Assembly (NCBI RefSeq): GCF_036370855.1
Contig: NC_088102.1
Span: 72,239,601-72,303,600, forward strand
DNA: 64,000 nucleotides
Direction of reading: 5' to 3'
Source: Dromaius novaehollandiae
Taxonomy: Eukaryota; Chordata; Aves; Casuariiformes; Dromaiidae
Shown here: positions 48,030-59,450 of the stretch, piece by piece
Position numbering within the stretch: position 1 is the first letter of the stretch
How the letters are laid out: each line of letters opens with the position of its first letter
The notes under the pieces: generated by a model
Database searches by the model: none
What the model saw: the letters and a program-made list of their open reading frames with translations, nothing else
What the model was told of the DNA's origin: nothing
Made by a program: the position numbers and the translations under genes

Positions 48030-48262
48030 ATGGCACGGCTGTTTCAACCTCATGAAGAAGGACAAGCGCCACACACCACTGTGTTGCTGGGAGCTGCAGG
48101 GATGGGAAAGACAATGACAAGGAGGAAGATCACCATGGAGTGGGCAGGAGCAGTCCTTTATACACAGTTTGACTATGTTTTCTACCTCAACTGGAAAGAA
48201 ATCAGCCCCACTACAGCAGGGAGTGCAGCACACTTGATTTCCAAGCTCTGTCATTGCCCCTA
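48030..48262 (+). pseudogene. NLRP-type NACHT domain fragment, spacer D (open frame)
   Basis: An open frame from the ATG at 48030 runs through ARLFQPHEEG, the Walker A loop at residues 21-28 (GAAGMGKT), LYTQFDYVFYLNWKEI and HLISKLCHCP, then continues as unrelated sequence to 48467. The match to NLRP3-like NACHT starts ends at about residue 77. No PYD or CARD, Walker B or leucine-rich repeats are nearby, so it is a fragment and not a gene. The open frame shows only that this copy decayed less. Confidence 0.76.
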
Positions 48263-50404
48263 CTTGGACTCTTCCATCTGGGCTGGACCAGAAGTGCCTG
48301 GAGCCTGCACTTGCACTCTCTCCCCTGGCCTTCACAGTCTGGGTGGTTTTTTCCAGGCACAGCCCACATGGACTCACGAGCCACCTGGGCCCTGCATGGC
48401 CAATGCCTTTTGCTCAGACAGCAAGCAGGCCCTGCAGCGTCCTAGTGGGATGCAAGTACGGAGTTGAACTCTCTGGACTTGTGCACCCCCGAGCTAAAGA
48501 GAAACCTGAAACGAGAGCTCAAGGCCCCTGTGACCTTCTGCCCAACAAGAGCCGGCACAGAGCCTGGCTTGGGTCAGAATGGTTTGGGCTGGCCCTGTGG
48601 GACTCCTGCCACGTGCTTAACCCTGGCTCCTGTTCCCTGATTCAGAGCTGGAAAGCACTGAAACACAGATATGGTTCACCTGAGCAGACACTGAGACAGG
48701 ACAACCACAGTGTCCCTCTCTCGCCTGCACAGCCCTGGGTGCACCATGGCTGCTTGGAGGCCAGTGTGGCAAACCCCATGAGCTGTGAGACTTTGGATAC
48801 CTTCTGCCTCTTTTCCCCAGAAGCACCAGGGCAGTGAAAGCCATGGGCAGGGAGTGGGCATGGCAGCAGGGCTGTGGCCGTGCAGGCCCCCTGAGGTCGG
48901 ATGCTGTGGGGCCGGGACAGTGTATCGCCATCGAGGTGGACCATGCCGTGTGGTCTCCGGCGGCAGTTCTTCTCTTTTTCTTGTTCGATTGAAAGACTGA
49001 ACACATTGGGAGTAAAGGAAGAAACGTAGCAGGAGTTGGCTGCGCTCAAGGGAAGAAGGGAATTTTGCTGCTGTCATACCGGTGGGGGAGGACGGTGGCA
49101 TTATGGGTAGGCGTGCCTCAAAGGGAGGCCACGGCCTGTCTTCCTGCCTGCCACCAAGCGTTGGCCCCATCCGAGACAGCAAGGCACACACTTTATGTCC
49201 GTGATTGGAGGCATCACCCACAAGGGGTACAAAGGAGGGTTGGGAAGAAAGCTGAAGGCATGTCTCTCAATGCTAAATATCCCTCTCTGGCTTCCCAACT
49301 GCTGCACTTTCATCTCTATAATCAGCTCACAGCTTTGGTACCTCCCATGAATGTTCCGCCAGTTAAACACAGAAGGTCTACATGCTCAATGGTTACGCTG
49401 CATTAGTTTTCTATGCTGCTCTTTCCTCTCTATGTGGTCAGTGCATATGCTGCATGAGCTTTCTATGCCACTCTTGTCTCTCTGCAAGGCCTGCCGGCAT
49501 TTGTACGCAGCCCATACCGGAATGCTGAGGTCTGACAAGCCCCTGCCGCTAGTCCACTTCCCGACGGCTTCTGTTGCTGTGACCTGCTACTCTTTCAACT
49601 AGGGAAGCAAGTAGCTATGCACTGAGCTTTGCAGCCAAGGTAGGATGTGTCCTGCGAGAGCCCTGACTCAGCTGCTGATCTGCACCTCATCCCTGGTGTC
49701 TGTACACAGTGGGAAAATCCCCACACTGGGGCACTGGAGCTGTCTGTTGCACTGCAGCTGCAAAAAATGTCCCCACGTGGCAGCTGAGCTTGCCTGGGCA
49801 GAGGAGGATTCCCACCAGCTGTGACGCAACTGTGGGCAGGTGCTGGCCACCCTCGTCCCTGCCTTGGAAGGGGGTTCCGGGATGTTGGATGGAGGGTGCA
49901 TTCCAAGGTGGAGCGAGGTGCTGGGAACTCCCCTGCCCTTGGGTGGGTGCTGCTGCCACAGCTTAGAGGAGGCCTGAGAGACCTGCAAGGCATTGCTGGG
50001 CTGAACTGCTTTGCTGGTACAGCCAGCCACGAGCACAGGTCCCCTTGACAACCAAATCCACCTAGCTACCTACTGCAGATGCTGAAGCAGCCACCCTTCC
50101 AGGCGTTGTGTGGGAGGGAAACAAGGGGACAGGGCTGGGGCCGTGCCTGATTCACTGGACCTGAAAAGGGCACAGACTGGAAGTGGCATCCTCCCATGTT
50201 CCCACTGCAGTCGGTGGGGAGAAACAGGCCATACAGGGGGGGAATGCAGGTGCAGGCTGGACTGAACCATCCCGGGCACTGTCTCCCTCTGCCCTCCCAG
50301 TTCTGCACCAGCACCTGCACTAGCAGGGAGCATGAATGATGAAGTGCATCTGCACAGGGCTGACAGCATGGCACGACTGAAGCTGCCCTCCACTCTGCCT
50401 TGTG
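48263..50404. other. Spacer D, middle part: no gene seen
   Basis: Holds the block near 49,260-49,610 shared with spacers B and E. No recognised gene or RNA. Confidence 0.55.
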
Positions 50405-51010
50405 TTCACGGAAGCACAGAAGCACGCAACGGCAGAGGTTGGAAGGGACCTCTGGAGATCATTGTGGTCAATGCCCCTGCCCATGAGGGTCATCTAAAGC
50501 CCATCGCCCAGGACCCTATCCAGACGCCTCTGCAATGTCTCCTAGGACGGAGACCCCACAATCTCCCCAGGAAACCTGTTCCCGGGCTCTGTCACACTCA
50601 CAGGAAAGTTTTTCCCTCTGGGCAGACGGAACTTCCTGGGTTTCAGGTTGTGCCCGTTGCCTCTCGTCCTATCGCTAGGCACCACTGAAAAGCTCTTGAC
50701 ACCCTCCCTTCAGATATTTATGCCCACTGATAAAGATTCCCCCACAGCCTTCCCTTCTCCACCATGAACAGGCCCAGTTCTCTCAGCCTTTCCGCGTGTG
50801 ACAGATGCTCCCATCTCTTAAGCATCATAGGAGCCAAATGGGCCTTGACATTCCGAGCCCCATCCTTGCCTGCTTGGACAACATCCCTCCATTTCTCCCA
50901 CATTTCCTGAGGCTGGCTCCACACCAGCCCTTCCTCAACCTTTCGCACTTCTCCTTAACCATGGTGTCAAACAGGTGTCACACAGCATTGGTGTGCTGTT
51001 AGAGTAGCCC
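50405..51010 (-). mobile_element. Internally deleted CR1 LINE fragment, spacer D
   Basis: Homologous to 10975-11580, with the same internal join. A segment present in the other spacers just before it (near 50,330) is missing. Confidence 0.83.
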
Positions 51011-51864
51011 TACTGATGAGGAGCTCCTAAGAAATCAAGCTCCCTTTCAAGCTGACTGTGCTTCCTCTTCGTTTAGATTACAAACAAAAATACAAAGCGC
51101 ACATGACAAGACAGTTCCTGCAGGCAGTTATGATTCTAATGCACTGCTGGACCCTCCTCTCCTGCCTGAGCCCTTTCCCTAAGCACAGCAGCCTGGGAGA
51201 CCTTGTTGGCAAAGCTCCTCCTCCCTTCCTCCTCCTCTATGTGCCCTTTTTCACTGGAGTTCAGGCCAGCTTATCCAGGCCATCCTCCTGAGACATCAGC
51301 TCATCTCCTGAGCCTCACGACAGACCACTCTTGTGCTCGGCGGAGGCTCTCCTTCATTCCCTGCTGGCTGTGCTGCACTTAGGCAGATGCTGGGGAGGCA
51401 AAGCCCTACCAGTGACAACACCCATGCAGAGCGATATTCACCTGGGGGATGTCCCCACTCCTACCCAAAATGTCCCAAATGACCAGCAGGCTCAAGGGAA
51501 CCAACACCGGTCTCCTATATCCCTCAGATTTGTCCAAGAGCCTCTCAGTTGCTCTGGATTTGCTCCAGGTCTCTGTGGCACTGGCACTGCAAAGAGATAC
51601 TGATACACAGAAGCCTAGCGTTATCATACTCTGAAATGCAGCTGGCTGAGCTGAAACAGAAGCAGGTGGTGAGATGCTGGCTGTTCAGCAGGCCCAGCAG
51701 ATGCCTGTGCTCTGACACAGAGCAGCACTCGGGCTGCTGCAGCTGCTTCCCCTTGGGGGCTGGTGTGCAGTGGGGGAACCAACTCCTTCCTTCCCCGTCA
51801 CTGCATGGGGCAAGCGTGGCTGCCATGGGGACTGTGGGGCTGAGGGGCACAGGCCTGCAGGCAA
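51011..51864. other. Spacer D, last part, upstream of gene 5
   Basis: Conserved distal 5' flank, somewhat shorter than in spacer A. No gene supported. Confidence 0.5.
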
Positions 51865-52381
51865 CTGGATAGCACCTCCATCCACCCACAGGCTGCTGTG
51901 AGGAGCCCAGTCCCTCCTGCCAATGTGCCATGGAGCCTGGGGCTGGGCTTGACTTGGTGTCGCCCTGGAGCTTTCTAGCCCAGAGCCAGCCCCAGTGCCT
52001 GCCCCATGTGGAGGGCTGCAGTGCGGAGGGACCTGGTGCCAGAGGTCAGCCCCACAGCAGCAAGGAGCCTGCAGCAGATGCTGCCCCCTGCAGAGGACGG
52101 TCCCTGTCAAGGAAGGGCTCTTGCCACGCTCCCTGGCACAGTGTGACACACCCAGACCCATGCGGGATCAGGCATAGGGAGGGTCCGCACACCCTGCACC
52201 CGCTGCAGCACCCAGGTGGGGAGTCCTGCTCAGATCATCATCAGGCTCCCCACGGGGACAGCCAGGCAGGCACCCACCCACTGGTGGGGTGCGCGTGATG
52301 CCAGAAGTGGAGCCGAGACACATATATGGGCATGCACGGGGATGGAGAAGGTTATTGGAGGCTGGGGCTCCGTCAGATGGG

Positions 52382-52470
52382 AGATAACCCTCCTGATAAC
52401 GTCTCAAAAGGTGCCTAAAGCCGTTGATTGGCTCCCCTGGCAGCGGGGCCTGCGCTTCTGCCTATATATT
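52382..52470 (+). promoter_or_regulatory. Promoter of SRCR gene 5
   Basis: AGATAA lies at 52382-52387, TGATAA at 52394-52399, ATTGG at 52427-52431 and TATATATT at 52463-52470. The start codon follows at 52554. The spacing of all four elements is the same as in the other units. Confidence 0.6.
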
Positions 52471-52553
52471 GCCCTCCCCACAGCGGGGGCCTCTGGTGGC
52501 CTGGGAGGCAAGCAGGAGCTGGGGACTGCAGCATTGGGCAGGAGGTGTTTGGG

Positions 52554-55500
52554 ATGGCCACCATCAGCCAGCTCCTTGCCAGTGCACTGGGACTGCTGCT
52601 GTGCGTGCAGCTCTGCAGGGGTGAGTGCCTGCGGGCTCCCCGGGGATGGAGCTGCCTGCCCTCATGCCGAGAGTGGGAGGCAGCCCTGGGGTTGGGGAGG
52701 CCACCGTGGGGCTGGGGTGGCCACCATGGGTCTGTGCGTGACCTGCTGGGAGGGCTTCCTAGGGACATCAGCGGAGACACCCCACCCAGGCAGCCCTCGG
52801 GGACTCGCAGTGCCTGCGCTGCGCTGGGGACAGGGCTTATGCCAGTGGGGCCAAACACTGAGCACATGTGGCAGGACATGTCCTCTGCTGTGTTCACCTT
52901 GCATCGGGTGCTGGACATTCAGGGTCTGGATATGGCCCTACCTTTCTTCACACCTGGTGTCCTGCAGTGCACCCAAGGCTTTTCCACCCACACAGCCATA
53001 TGCCAGGGTCCAAAAGCCAGGCCCGCAGTGGGGAGTGGAGGCCATCAGGGCAGGGAACAGCTGTGGGACAGAGCTCCCTGGCCAGCCTGGCAGGGCATGC
53101 TACACCAGACAACACTGACACCATGCTGGGACTCCATGTCCTCCTTTGTGGTCCCACATGGGCACCCACAGGCACCGGGGAGCTGCGACTGGTTAACGGA
53201 GGCAGCCGCTGCGCCGGCCGGGTGGAGGTGAAGCACGAGGGCCAGTGGGGCACCGTGTGCAGCTATGACTTCCTCTGGGATGTCCGTGGGGCCTCCGTGG
53301 TCTGCAGGCAGCTGGGATGTGGCACCGTGGCAAGGACTTCCCCATACATGCCGTTCGGGGCAGGGGCTGGCCGGATTTGGCTGCAACCTTTTCTATGTCG
53401 TGGCACTGAGACAGCACTCCACCACTGTCCCCACTACGGCTGGGGCCAGCACTACTGTGGCCATGACACAGATGTTGGGGTGACGTGCTCAGGTGAGGGA
53501 TCAGGATACTCTGCCAGGGAGCAGACCCTTGGCTGTGCGCAGTTGGGAGATGGCATGGCTATGCCCAGGGCCTCCCCACTGGGGCCTGCCCAGGCACAGA
53601 TGGGGTACAAGAGTAGAGCTGGAGTGCAGCACCCTCATGCCCTGAGGGCACCTCTAATACAGATGCTGTGGAGCTCAGGCTGGTGAATGGAGGTGGTCCC
53701 TGTGCAGGCAGAGTGGAGGTGAAGCTGCGGGGCCAGTGGGGAACGGTGGCAGATGACGTATGGGACATGGAGGATGCCGAGGTGGTGTGTCAGCAGCTGG
53801 GCTGTGGCTCGGCCAAAAGCGCCCATGACTCGACCCACTTTGGGAGAGGGTCTGGACCTATTCAACTGGCTCTTGTGGACTGTCGCGGGGATGAGTCTGC
53901 ACTCTGGGAATGCACTGTCCCGGGATGGGGGCCATACCCTGGCCGCCATGACTGGGATGTTGGTGTGGTCTGCCAAGGTAAGAGCCATGGGGTCCCTCCA
54001 GGCTGCCTCGCACTCAGGCCCCGCTATGCCAGCACCAGGATTATGGGGGCAGCCCCCCTGCAAGCCCCCAGCGTGTTCCACAGACCCCCAAGAGACCCCA
54101 GACTCTCTCCTCCGGCAGGGTTTGTGCGGCTGGTCGGCGGGGACGGCGCCTGCTCGGGCCGTGTGGAGGTCAGGCAGGGCCGAGCCTGGGCCACCCTCTG
54201 CAAGGCCCACGTGGACCTCAACACCGCCCACGTCATCTGCAAGGAGCTGGGTTGCGGAGCAGCTCTGGCCATCACTGGGGCGGCACGCTTTGGGGCAGGA
54301 GCTGGGCCCATCTGGGACGGGGGCTTTGAGTGTGCAGGCAACGAATCCCTCCTGTCTGCCTGCGCCCGCAGGCTGCCCCATGGCCAGGGCTGCACCCACA
54401 CCAGTGACGCTGCCATCATCTGCTCCCATAAGAGAGCAGGGCACGGGACAGCGGCTGCAGCGGGAGGCAGGGGAGACGGGCAGCAGGGACAGGAGTGCCC
54501 AGGGCAGGGACGGGGCAGGGAGGCTGCGGGCTGGCTTGTGGCAGCCCCCAGGGGTGCGGGAAGGCAGCAGGGTGTGGGAGGCAGAGGGCTGCCATGCCTG
54601 CATGCCCCCACCATTGCAGAGCACGGGACATGAGGCCTTCATCTCCAGCGTCTTTTCTCCCTCCCAGCCTACACGGGCTTCAGGCTGGTGAACGGCAGCA
54701 CAGAGTGCACAGGGCGGGTGGAGCTGGAGGCACGCGGCACCTGGGGTTCCCTCTGCGATGCCGGCTGGGACATGCCCGACGCCCAGGTGCTCTGCCACCA
54801 CCTCGGCTGCGGCTTTGCTGCCTCTGTGCCCCGTGGAGGGTATTTTGGGACAGGGAGCAGCCCGCTGTGGCAGGACACGTTTCACTGCAGCGGGACCGAG
54901 TCCCACCTGGGAGAGTGCCCTGCCACGGTGCTGGGGACCCCCGCCTGCTCGCCGGACCACGCTGCCGCAGTCAATTGCTCAGGTGCGTGTGGGGCAGGTG
55001 GTGCCAGCCACAAGGGCTTCCTGGGGGGAGGGGACCCAGCACCCCAAAAAGGAAGGGTACCCCACTCCCCCTACTGCCACCAGGAGCTGTGGGGCACAGG
55101 GCCCATCTGGGGAAGCAGCGCCATGTCAGGGCAGGAGGAGGGCTGAGCCCAGGCATAGGGCAGCAGGCACATGGGCAGGAGGAGGGCAGTGGGGCCGTGC
55201 TGTCCCCCAGCATCCTGTGGGACTCCTTGGCACCCCACGGTCCCCAAAGAGCCTCAGGACATCTCCCCTCTGTGCGGGGACAGGTGGCACGGAACCCCTG
55301 CGGCTGGTGGATGGGGAGAGCCGCTGTGACGGACACCTGGAGGTGGCCCTGGGTGGGGCCTGGGGCCGAGTCCTGGCTCAGCAGTGGGATGCCAGCAGTG
55401 CAAGCGTGGTGTGCCGGCAGCTCCGGTGCGGCACGGTGCAGAAGGCCTATGCTGCCCCAGTGCTGGGGCCAGGCTCGAGCCCCCTGGGGCTGAGCGGGCT

Positions 55501-58500
55501 CCGGTGTGTGGGCACGGAGGCTCGCCTGGCCCAGTGCAACTCCACGCTGCCCAGCGCTGTGCCGCCGGACCATGCCGAGGAAGCGGCAGTTGTGTGCTCG
55601 GGTGAGTGTGCCGGGAAGGGCCCCGGGGCACTGTGGGGGCCCGAGCAGCTGCCCCATCCCGGGCTGTCTCTGGCTGCAGGGAGCCAGCGCATCCGGCTGG
55701 TGAGTGGCCCTGGGCGCTGTGCTGGGAGAGTGGAGGTCTACGTGCAGGGGACCTGGAGCCGCGTCTGCGAGGACACCTGGGACCTGTGGGATGCCGCTGT
55801 CGTCTGCCACCAGTTGGGCTGCGGCGAGGTCCTGGCAGTGCCCGGCTCGGCCCGCTACGGCCGGGGCTCGGGGCCAGTGTGGCTGGGTGCTGGCGCCTGC
55901 TCTGGCGCCGAGGCGACACTCTGGGACTGCCCAGCCCCGGCACCAGCCCCAGCCCTGGCCCCGGGGCAGCGTGGCTGTAAGGAGGGTGCTGGTGCGGCAG
56001 CCATCTGCTCAGGTCAGCACCGCGCTCCACCAGGGCCAGGGCCAGCGGGGCTGTGGGACCGGTTGTGGCATCAGCCCTCCCGACCGGCCTCCCTGCCCAC
56101 CTCCCCACACCGTGGGCAGTCCGGGGAGTGAGACGGCACCTTCGCCCCACTGCCCTGCCGTGTCCACTCCTTAGGATGCTTCTCATGGTGACCCGGGGAG
56201 GTGGGCGGAGTGGCCGGGACAGCAGGGGTGTTGCCCAGCCCCGCCTGAGCTGTGCCTACGCCCCCATGCTACCCCCTTGCAGAGCTCACAGCCCTGCGGC
56301 TGGCAGGCGGCAGCAGCTGCACCGGGCGCCTGGAGGTCTTCTACAATGGGACGTGGGGCAGCGTGTGCGCCAATGGCACCAGCCCCGCCACAGCCGTCGT
56401 GGTGTGCCAGCAGCTGGGCTGCGGGGCCACGGGCCGACTGGCATCTGCCCCAGCAACCACACAGGGCTCAGGCCCCGCGTGGCTGGCCTGGGTGCAGTGC
56501 GAGCTGGGGACCGACTCCCTCTGGCACTGCCCCTCGGCACCCTGGCACCTGCAGCCCTGTGACTTCCCTGGGGACACCCACATCACATGTGACAGGGACC
56601 CTGGCGGCACCAGATTGACTCCCACGCCAGCCAGGGCAACTGGATGCCCAGACGGCACAGCTTGCACAGGTAGCTTTGCCAGCGCAGTGGCCCCAGGGAC
56701 CCTCCAGCTCGGGCTGGCGCAGCCCAGTGGAGGGGGAGCAGCTCTGGCAAGGAGATCCCAGCTGCCCGGGCACTGTCACCCCTCGGCTTCATGCAGGGGT
56801 TGGCCCTTTGGCCCAGGGGTGCCCTCCTTGGCCTCCCTGTCCTGCCAGCCACTCCCCTGCATCCCCCCATGCATCCACAGTGATGCAGGATGGGACAGGG
56901 TCCCCAGCCTCCCTCCAGCTCTGCCGTGTTTTGGTGTCCTCACAGGTGCCCACAGGAGCCCCACAGCGGGTGCTGGGGCCATGCCAGTGCCCACCATCCT
57001 CTGCATCATCCTGGGGACCCTGCTCTGCCTGGCCCTGGGGGCTCTCGCCATGCAGGCATGGCGCACCATGGCTCAGCACAGAGGTGGGTCGCACCGGGGT
57101 TCTCCGGGGCTGAATCTACCAGGACGAGGCACCAGGGCAGAGCCAGTCAGGGCTGGGGGCCACTGATGGCTCCCGGGACTGCCTGGCCATGGGACGGCCC
57201 GGCTGCACAGGCTGGGGACAGGCGTGGCGGTGGAGGCCAGGAGGCCAGTGCTGAAAGAGGGCAGGACGCGGCGCAGCACAAGGGCCAGGCAGGGGCACCA
57301 GAGCCACTCGGCAGATGGGGCACAGCAGTGGAGCTGGGCCACAGGGATATCGGGGGCACAGCTGGTGACCCCCACCATCCCATGTGCTGTGCCCATGGCC
57401 TGGGGTTATGGCTGCCCTTGCTTTCCAGGCCCTGGCAGAGCTGGGGACACAATCTCTGAGGCCGTCTATGAGGAGCTCGACTACACCCTGACGCCGGAGT
57501 ACCAGGAGGTGCCCAGTGGCTCAGGTGCGTACACCCTGACTCCCGTGCTCGGGCCAGCCCAGCCCGGCACCTCTCCCTGGGGAAGGAGGTCTCTGCGCTG
57601 AGGCCCCCACGCACCCGCTGCAGCAGCTGTGCTGTGAGCCTGGCCATGTGCTGGCCACGGGGAGCTGGAGTGCAGGGCTGTATCCTGGCCCCTCACAGTC
57701 CCCGCTGTGCGGTGAGGCTGTCCTGCCCAGGGTGCTGGCCAGGCCGTGGGACTGGGCAGCCTCTCCTAACGCCCCATCCTCCAGGCTCTCCATCAGAAGG
57801 CTCAGCAGCAAAGCTGCCGTATTACACCAGTGACAGCGTGGAGGTCAGCAGCCCCGCGACAGCAGCAGGTACGGGGCCGGAGTGCAGGGCCGTGCTGCAA
57901 CGCGCCCAGAGGCGCAGCCGTCATGCCACAGCCAGTGCCAGCAGGGGCCTCACATGGTGCCTGTGCAGCATGGCCACGTGGCCCTTGGTTATTTTCTGGG
58001 CCAACACTCGTGGCTGGGGATGAGCCTCTGGGCTGCTGGCTCCATCCGAGAGCTGGCAGCCCCATGCAGCAGGCCCGGCCCCCATGTCGGCACCCGCAGC
58101 TCTGTGGTCAGTGGGGGCTGGCACAACGCGACCCCTGCCCTGGCCTTCATTTCACTGCCCTGTCTGTTGCAGACACCCCTGCCCTGCCCAGGCATGGCCC
58201 CCCGGATGGGTATGACGATGCCGCGGCCGTGCTGCACCCGGGAGAGGCCGCTTCTCCAGGGTTGAGTGACGGAGGTGTCTCCGAGGTCACGGTGCTGGAA
58301 GGTAAGAGGCACCACAGCCCATACAGCAGCACTGCCATTCCCAGCGCTGTGCCATCCCGCCGGGAGAGGTGGCTCCCCGTGCTCTATTGCGGCGGTGGGT
58401 GGTGCCTGGGCATGGCGGGGACCACTGGCCTGGACCTGGCAGCCGGGGGATGAAATGCCCCCTAGAGGCACCGGCCATGCTGTCCGCAGCGGGGAGCCGG

Positions 58501-58614
58501 CCCTCGCTGAGCCACCCGGAGCTGCCAGGAGCCACGACAGATGCACCAGCTTCAGCGCCCCAAGACATGGGCTACGACGATGTTGGTGTCAGTGGCCCCA
58601 GGACATCACTGTGA
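52554..58614 (+). CDS. SRCR gene 5: mosaic WC1/CD163-like receptor with lost exon 4 splice donor
   Basis: Exons: 52554-52620, 53172-53492, 53663-53977, 54119-54427, 54668-54982, 55284-55601, 55680-56012, 56283-56669, 56946-57083, 57429-57524, 57785-57868, 58173-58301, 58490-58614. The reading frame is open in every exon (978 aa if all are used). The base after exon 4 is A, so the donor reads ATAAGA where the paralogues have GTAAGA. SRCR3 is therefore probably skipped in frame (about 875 aa, six SRCR domains), or intron 4 is retained and ends at the stop at 54631-54633. SRCR6 has the longer Pro-Ala loop also seen in gene 2. Exon 8 begins like gene 2 and switches to the gene 4 sequence by about 56,345. 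The tail is complete, with the VYEELDY, YDDA and YDDV motifs. Confidence 0.87.
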
Positions 58615-58844
58615 GCATGGCGGGGCCGTGCTGTGGCAGTCCCTGAGGACACACACGGTGCCATGGGGCTCTGCCCCCATGAGCCACAGGCCAACCACAG
58701 CAGGCATCGTCTGTCTCACTAACGGCCCACTCGGGCTGGCCAGGGACTATGGGCACCATGGAGATGTGCCTCCATCATCCCTCCTGCGCAGCCCTCCAGG
58801 TGCTGCCTGAGTTTGTGCTTCCACTGTGCATTTCTCTCTCTTCT

Positions 58845-58860
58845 ATTAAAAAAAATTAAA
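58845..58860 (+). terminator. Polyadenylation signal of gene 5
   Basis: Two ATTAAA hexamers at 58845-58850 and 58855-58860 have the same layout as gene 4, as expected from the shared near-identical 3' block. Confidence 0.6.
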
Positions 58861-59450
58861 AAATGTTTGGAGCCTCGGCCCCAAGGTGAGGCCTTTGGGC
58901 ACACTGCTGTATCCTCAGGGGTGGCTGGGGCGGACAAGGAGCATGTCCTGCTCAGAGTGAGCTCTGTTGCACATAGCCAGTAACTCTCCTGCCGGCCTCA
59001 CACGGCTCCAGTTAATCGCTGTTGCTGCTGCAGGTCTTTCGCCCGCACTGTCCTACACTGGGATGTTACCATGCACGGCACCCTGACTACTGTGGCCCTC
59101 ACCCGCCCCAGAGCAGCTCTGCACCAGGTCGACATTTGCCATCGCTGGTGGTGCACACTGCCCATGGCAGGGACTGCAGTGGAGCAAGCGTTGCTCTATA
59201 GAAAGGGCCAAGCATGGGCAGCGCCGCCTGATGCAGCAGTGGTGGAGCAGCTGGCAGGCTTCCTCTCCTCGCTGGAGGTTTCCCTTGCTGTAAGGCAGGC
59301 CTGCAGCCCAAACACAAGGGCAGGACAATAGTGTGACAATTGGAGATGTCTTGGAGGGAGGCTATGGTCTGCCTTCCTGCCTGCCACCTAGTAAAAGCCC
59401 CCATCTGGGAGAGCAGGGCAGATGCTTTGTCTCCTTGATTGGAGGCATCA
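58861..59450. other. Spacer E, first part: no gene seen
   Basis: Nearly identical to 45930-46519. Confidence 0.6.

Larger units (their letters stand above)
38980..51864 (+). repeat. Tandem unit 4 (promoter, SRCR gene 4, spacer D)
   Basis: The 5' half matches unit 1 at an offset of 38,979, except for a unit-3-like patch over exon 3. From exon 8 (about 43,414) to about 49,609 it is nearly identical to 56,345-62,545 in unit 5, at an offset of about 12,931-12,936. This implies a recent copying event. Confidence 0.9.

Noticed and set aside
48030-48467. A small functional NLR gene in spacers D and E
   Set aside because: Only the first part of a NACHT domain is present, there is no effector domain, Walker B or repeat region, and the frame continues into unrelated sequence.
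49260-49610. A possible LTR or other virus-derived fossil in the middle spacer
   Set aside because: No terminal repeats, primer-binding site or recognisable retroviral protein was seen, so it is only recorded as an unidentified block.
53635-54960. A long antisense open frame opposite gene 5 exons 3-5
   Set aside because: It mirrors GC-rich coding sequence on the other strand, has no recognisable domain, and similar antisense frames occur opposite every unit with changing ends.
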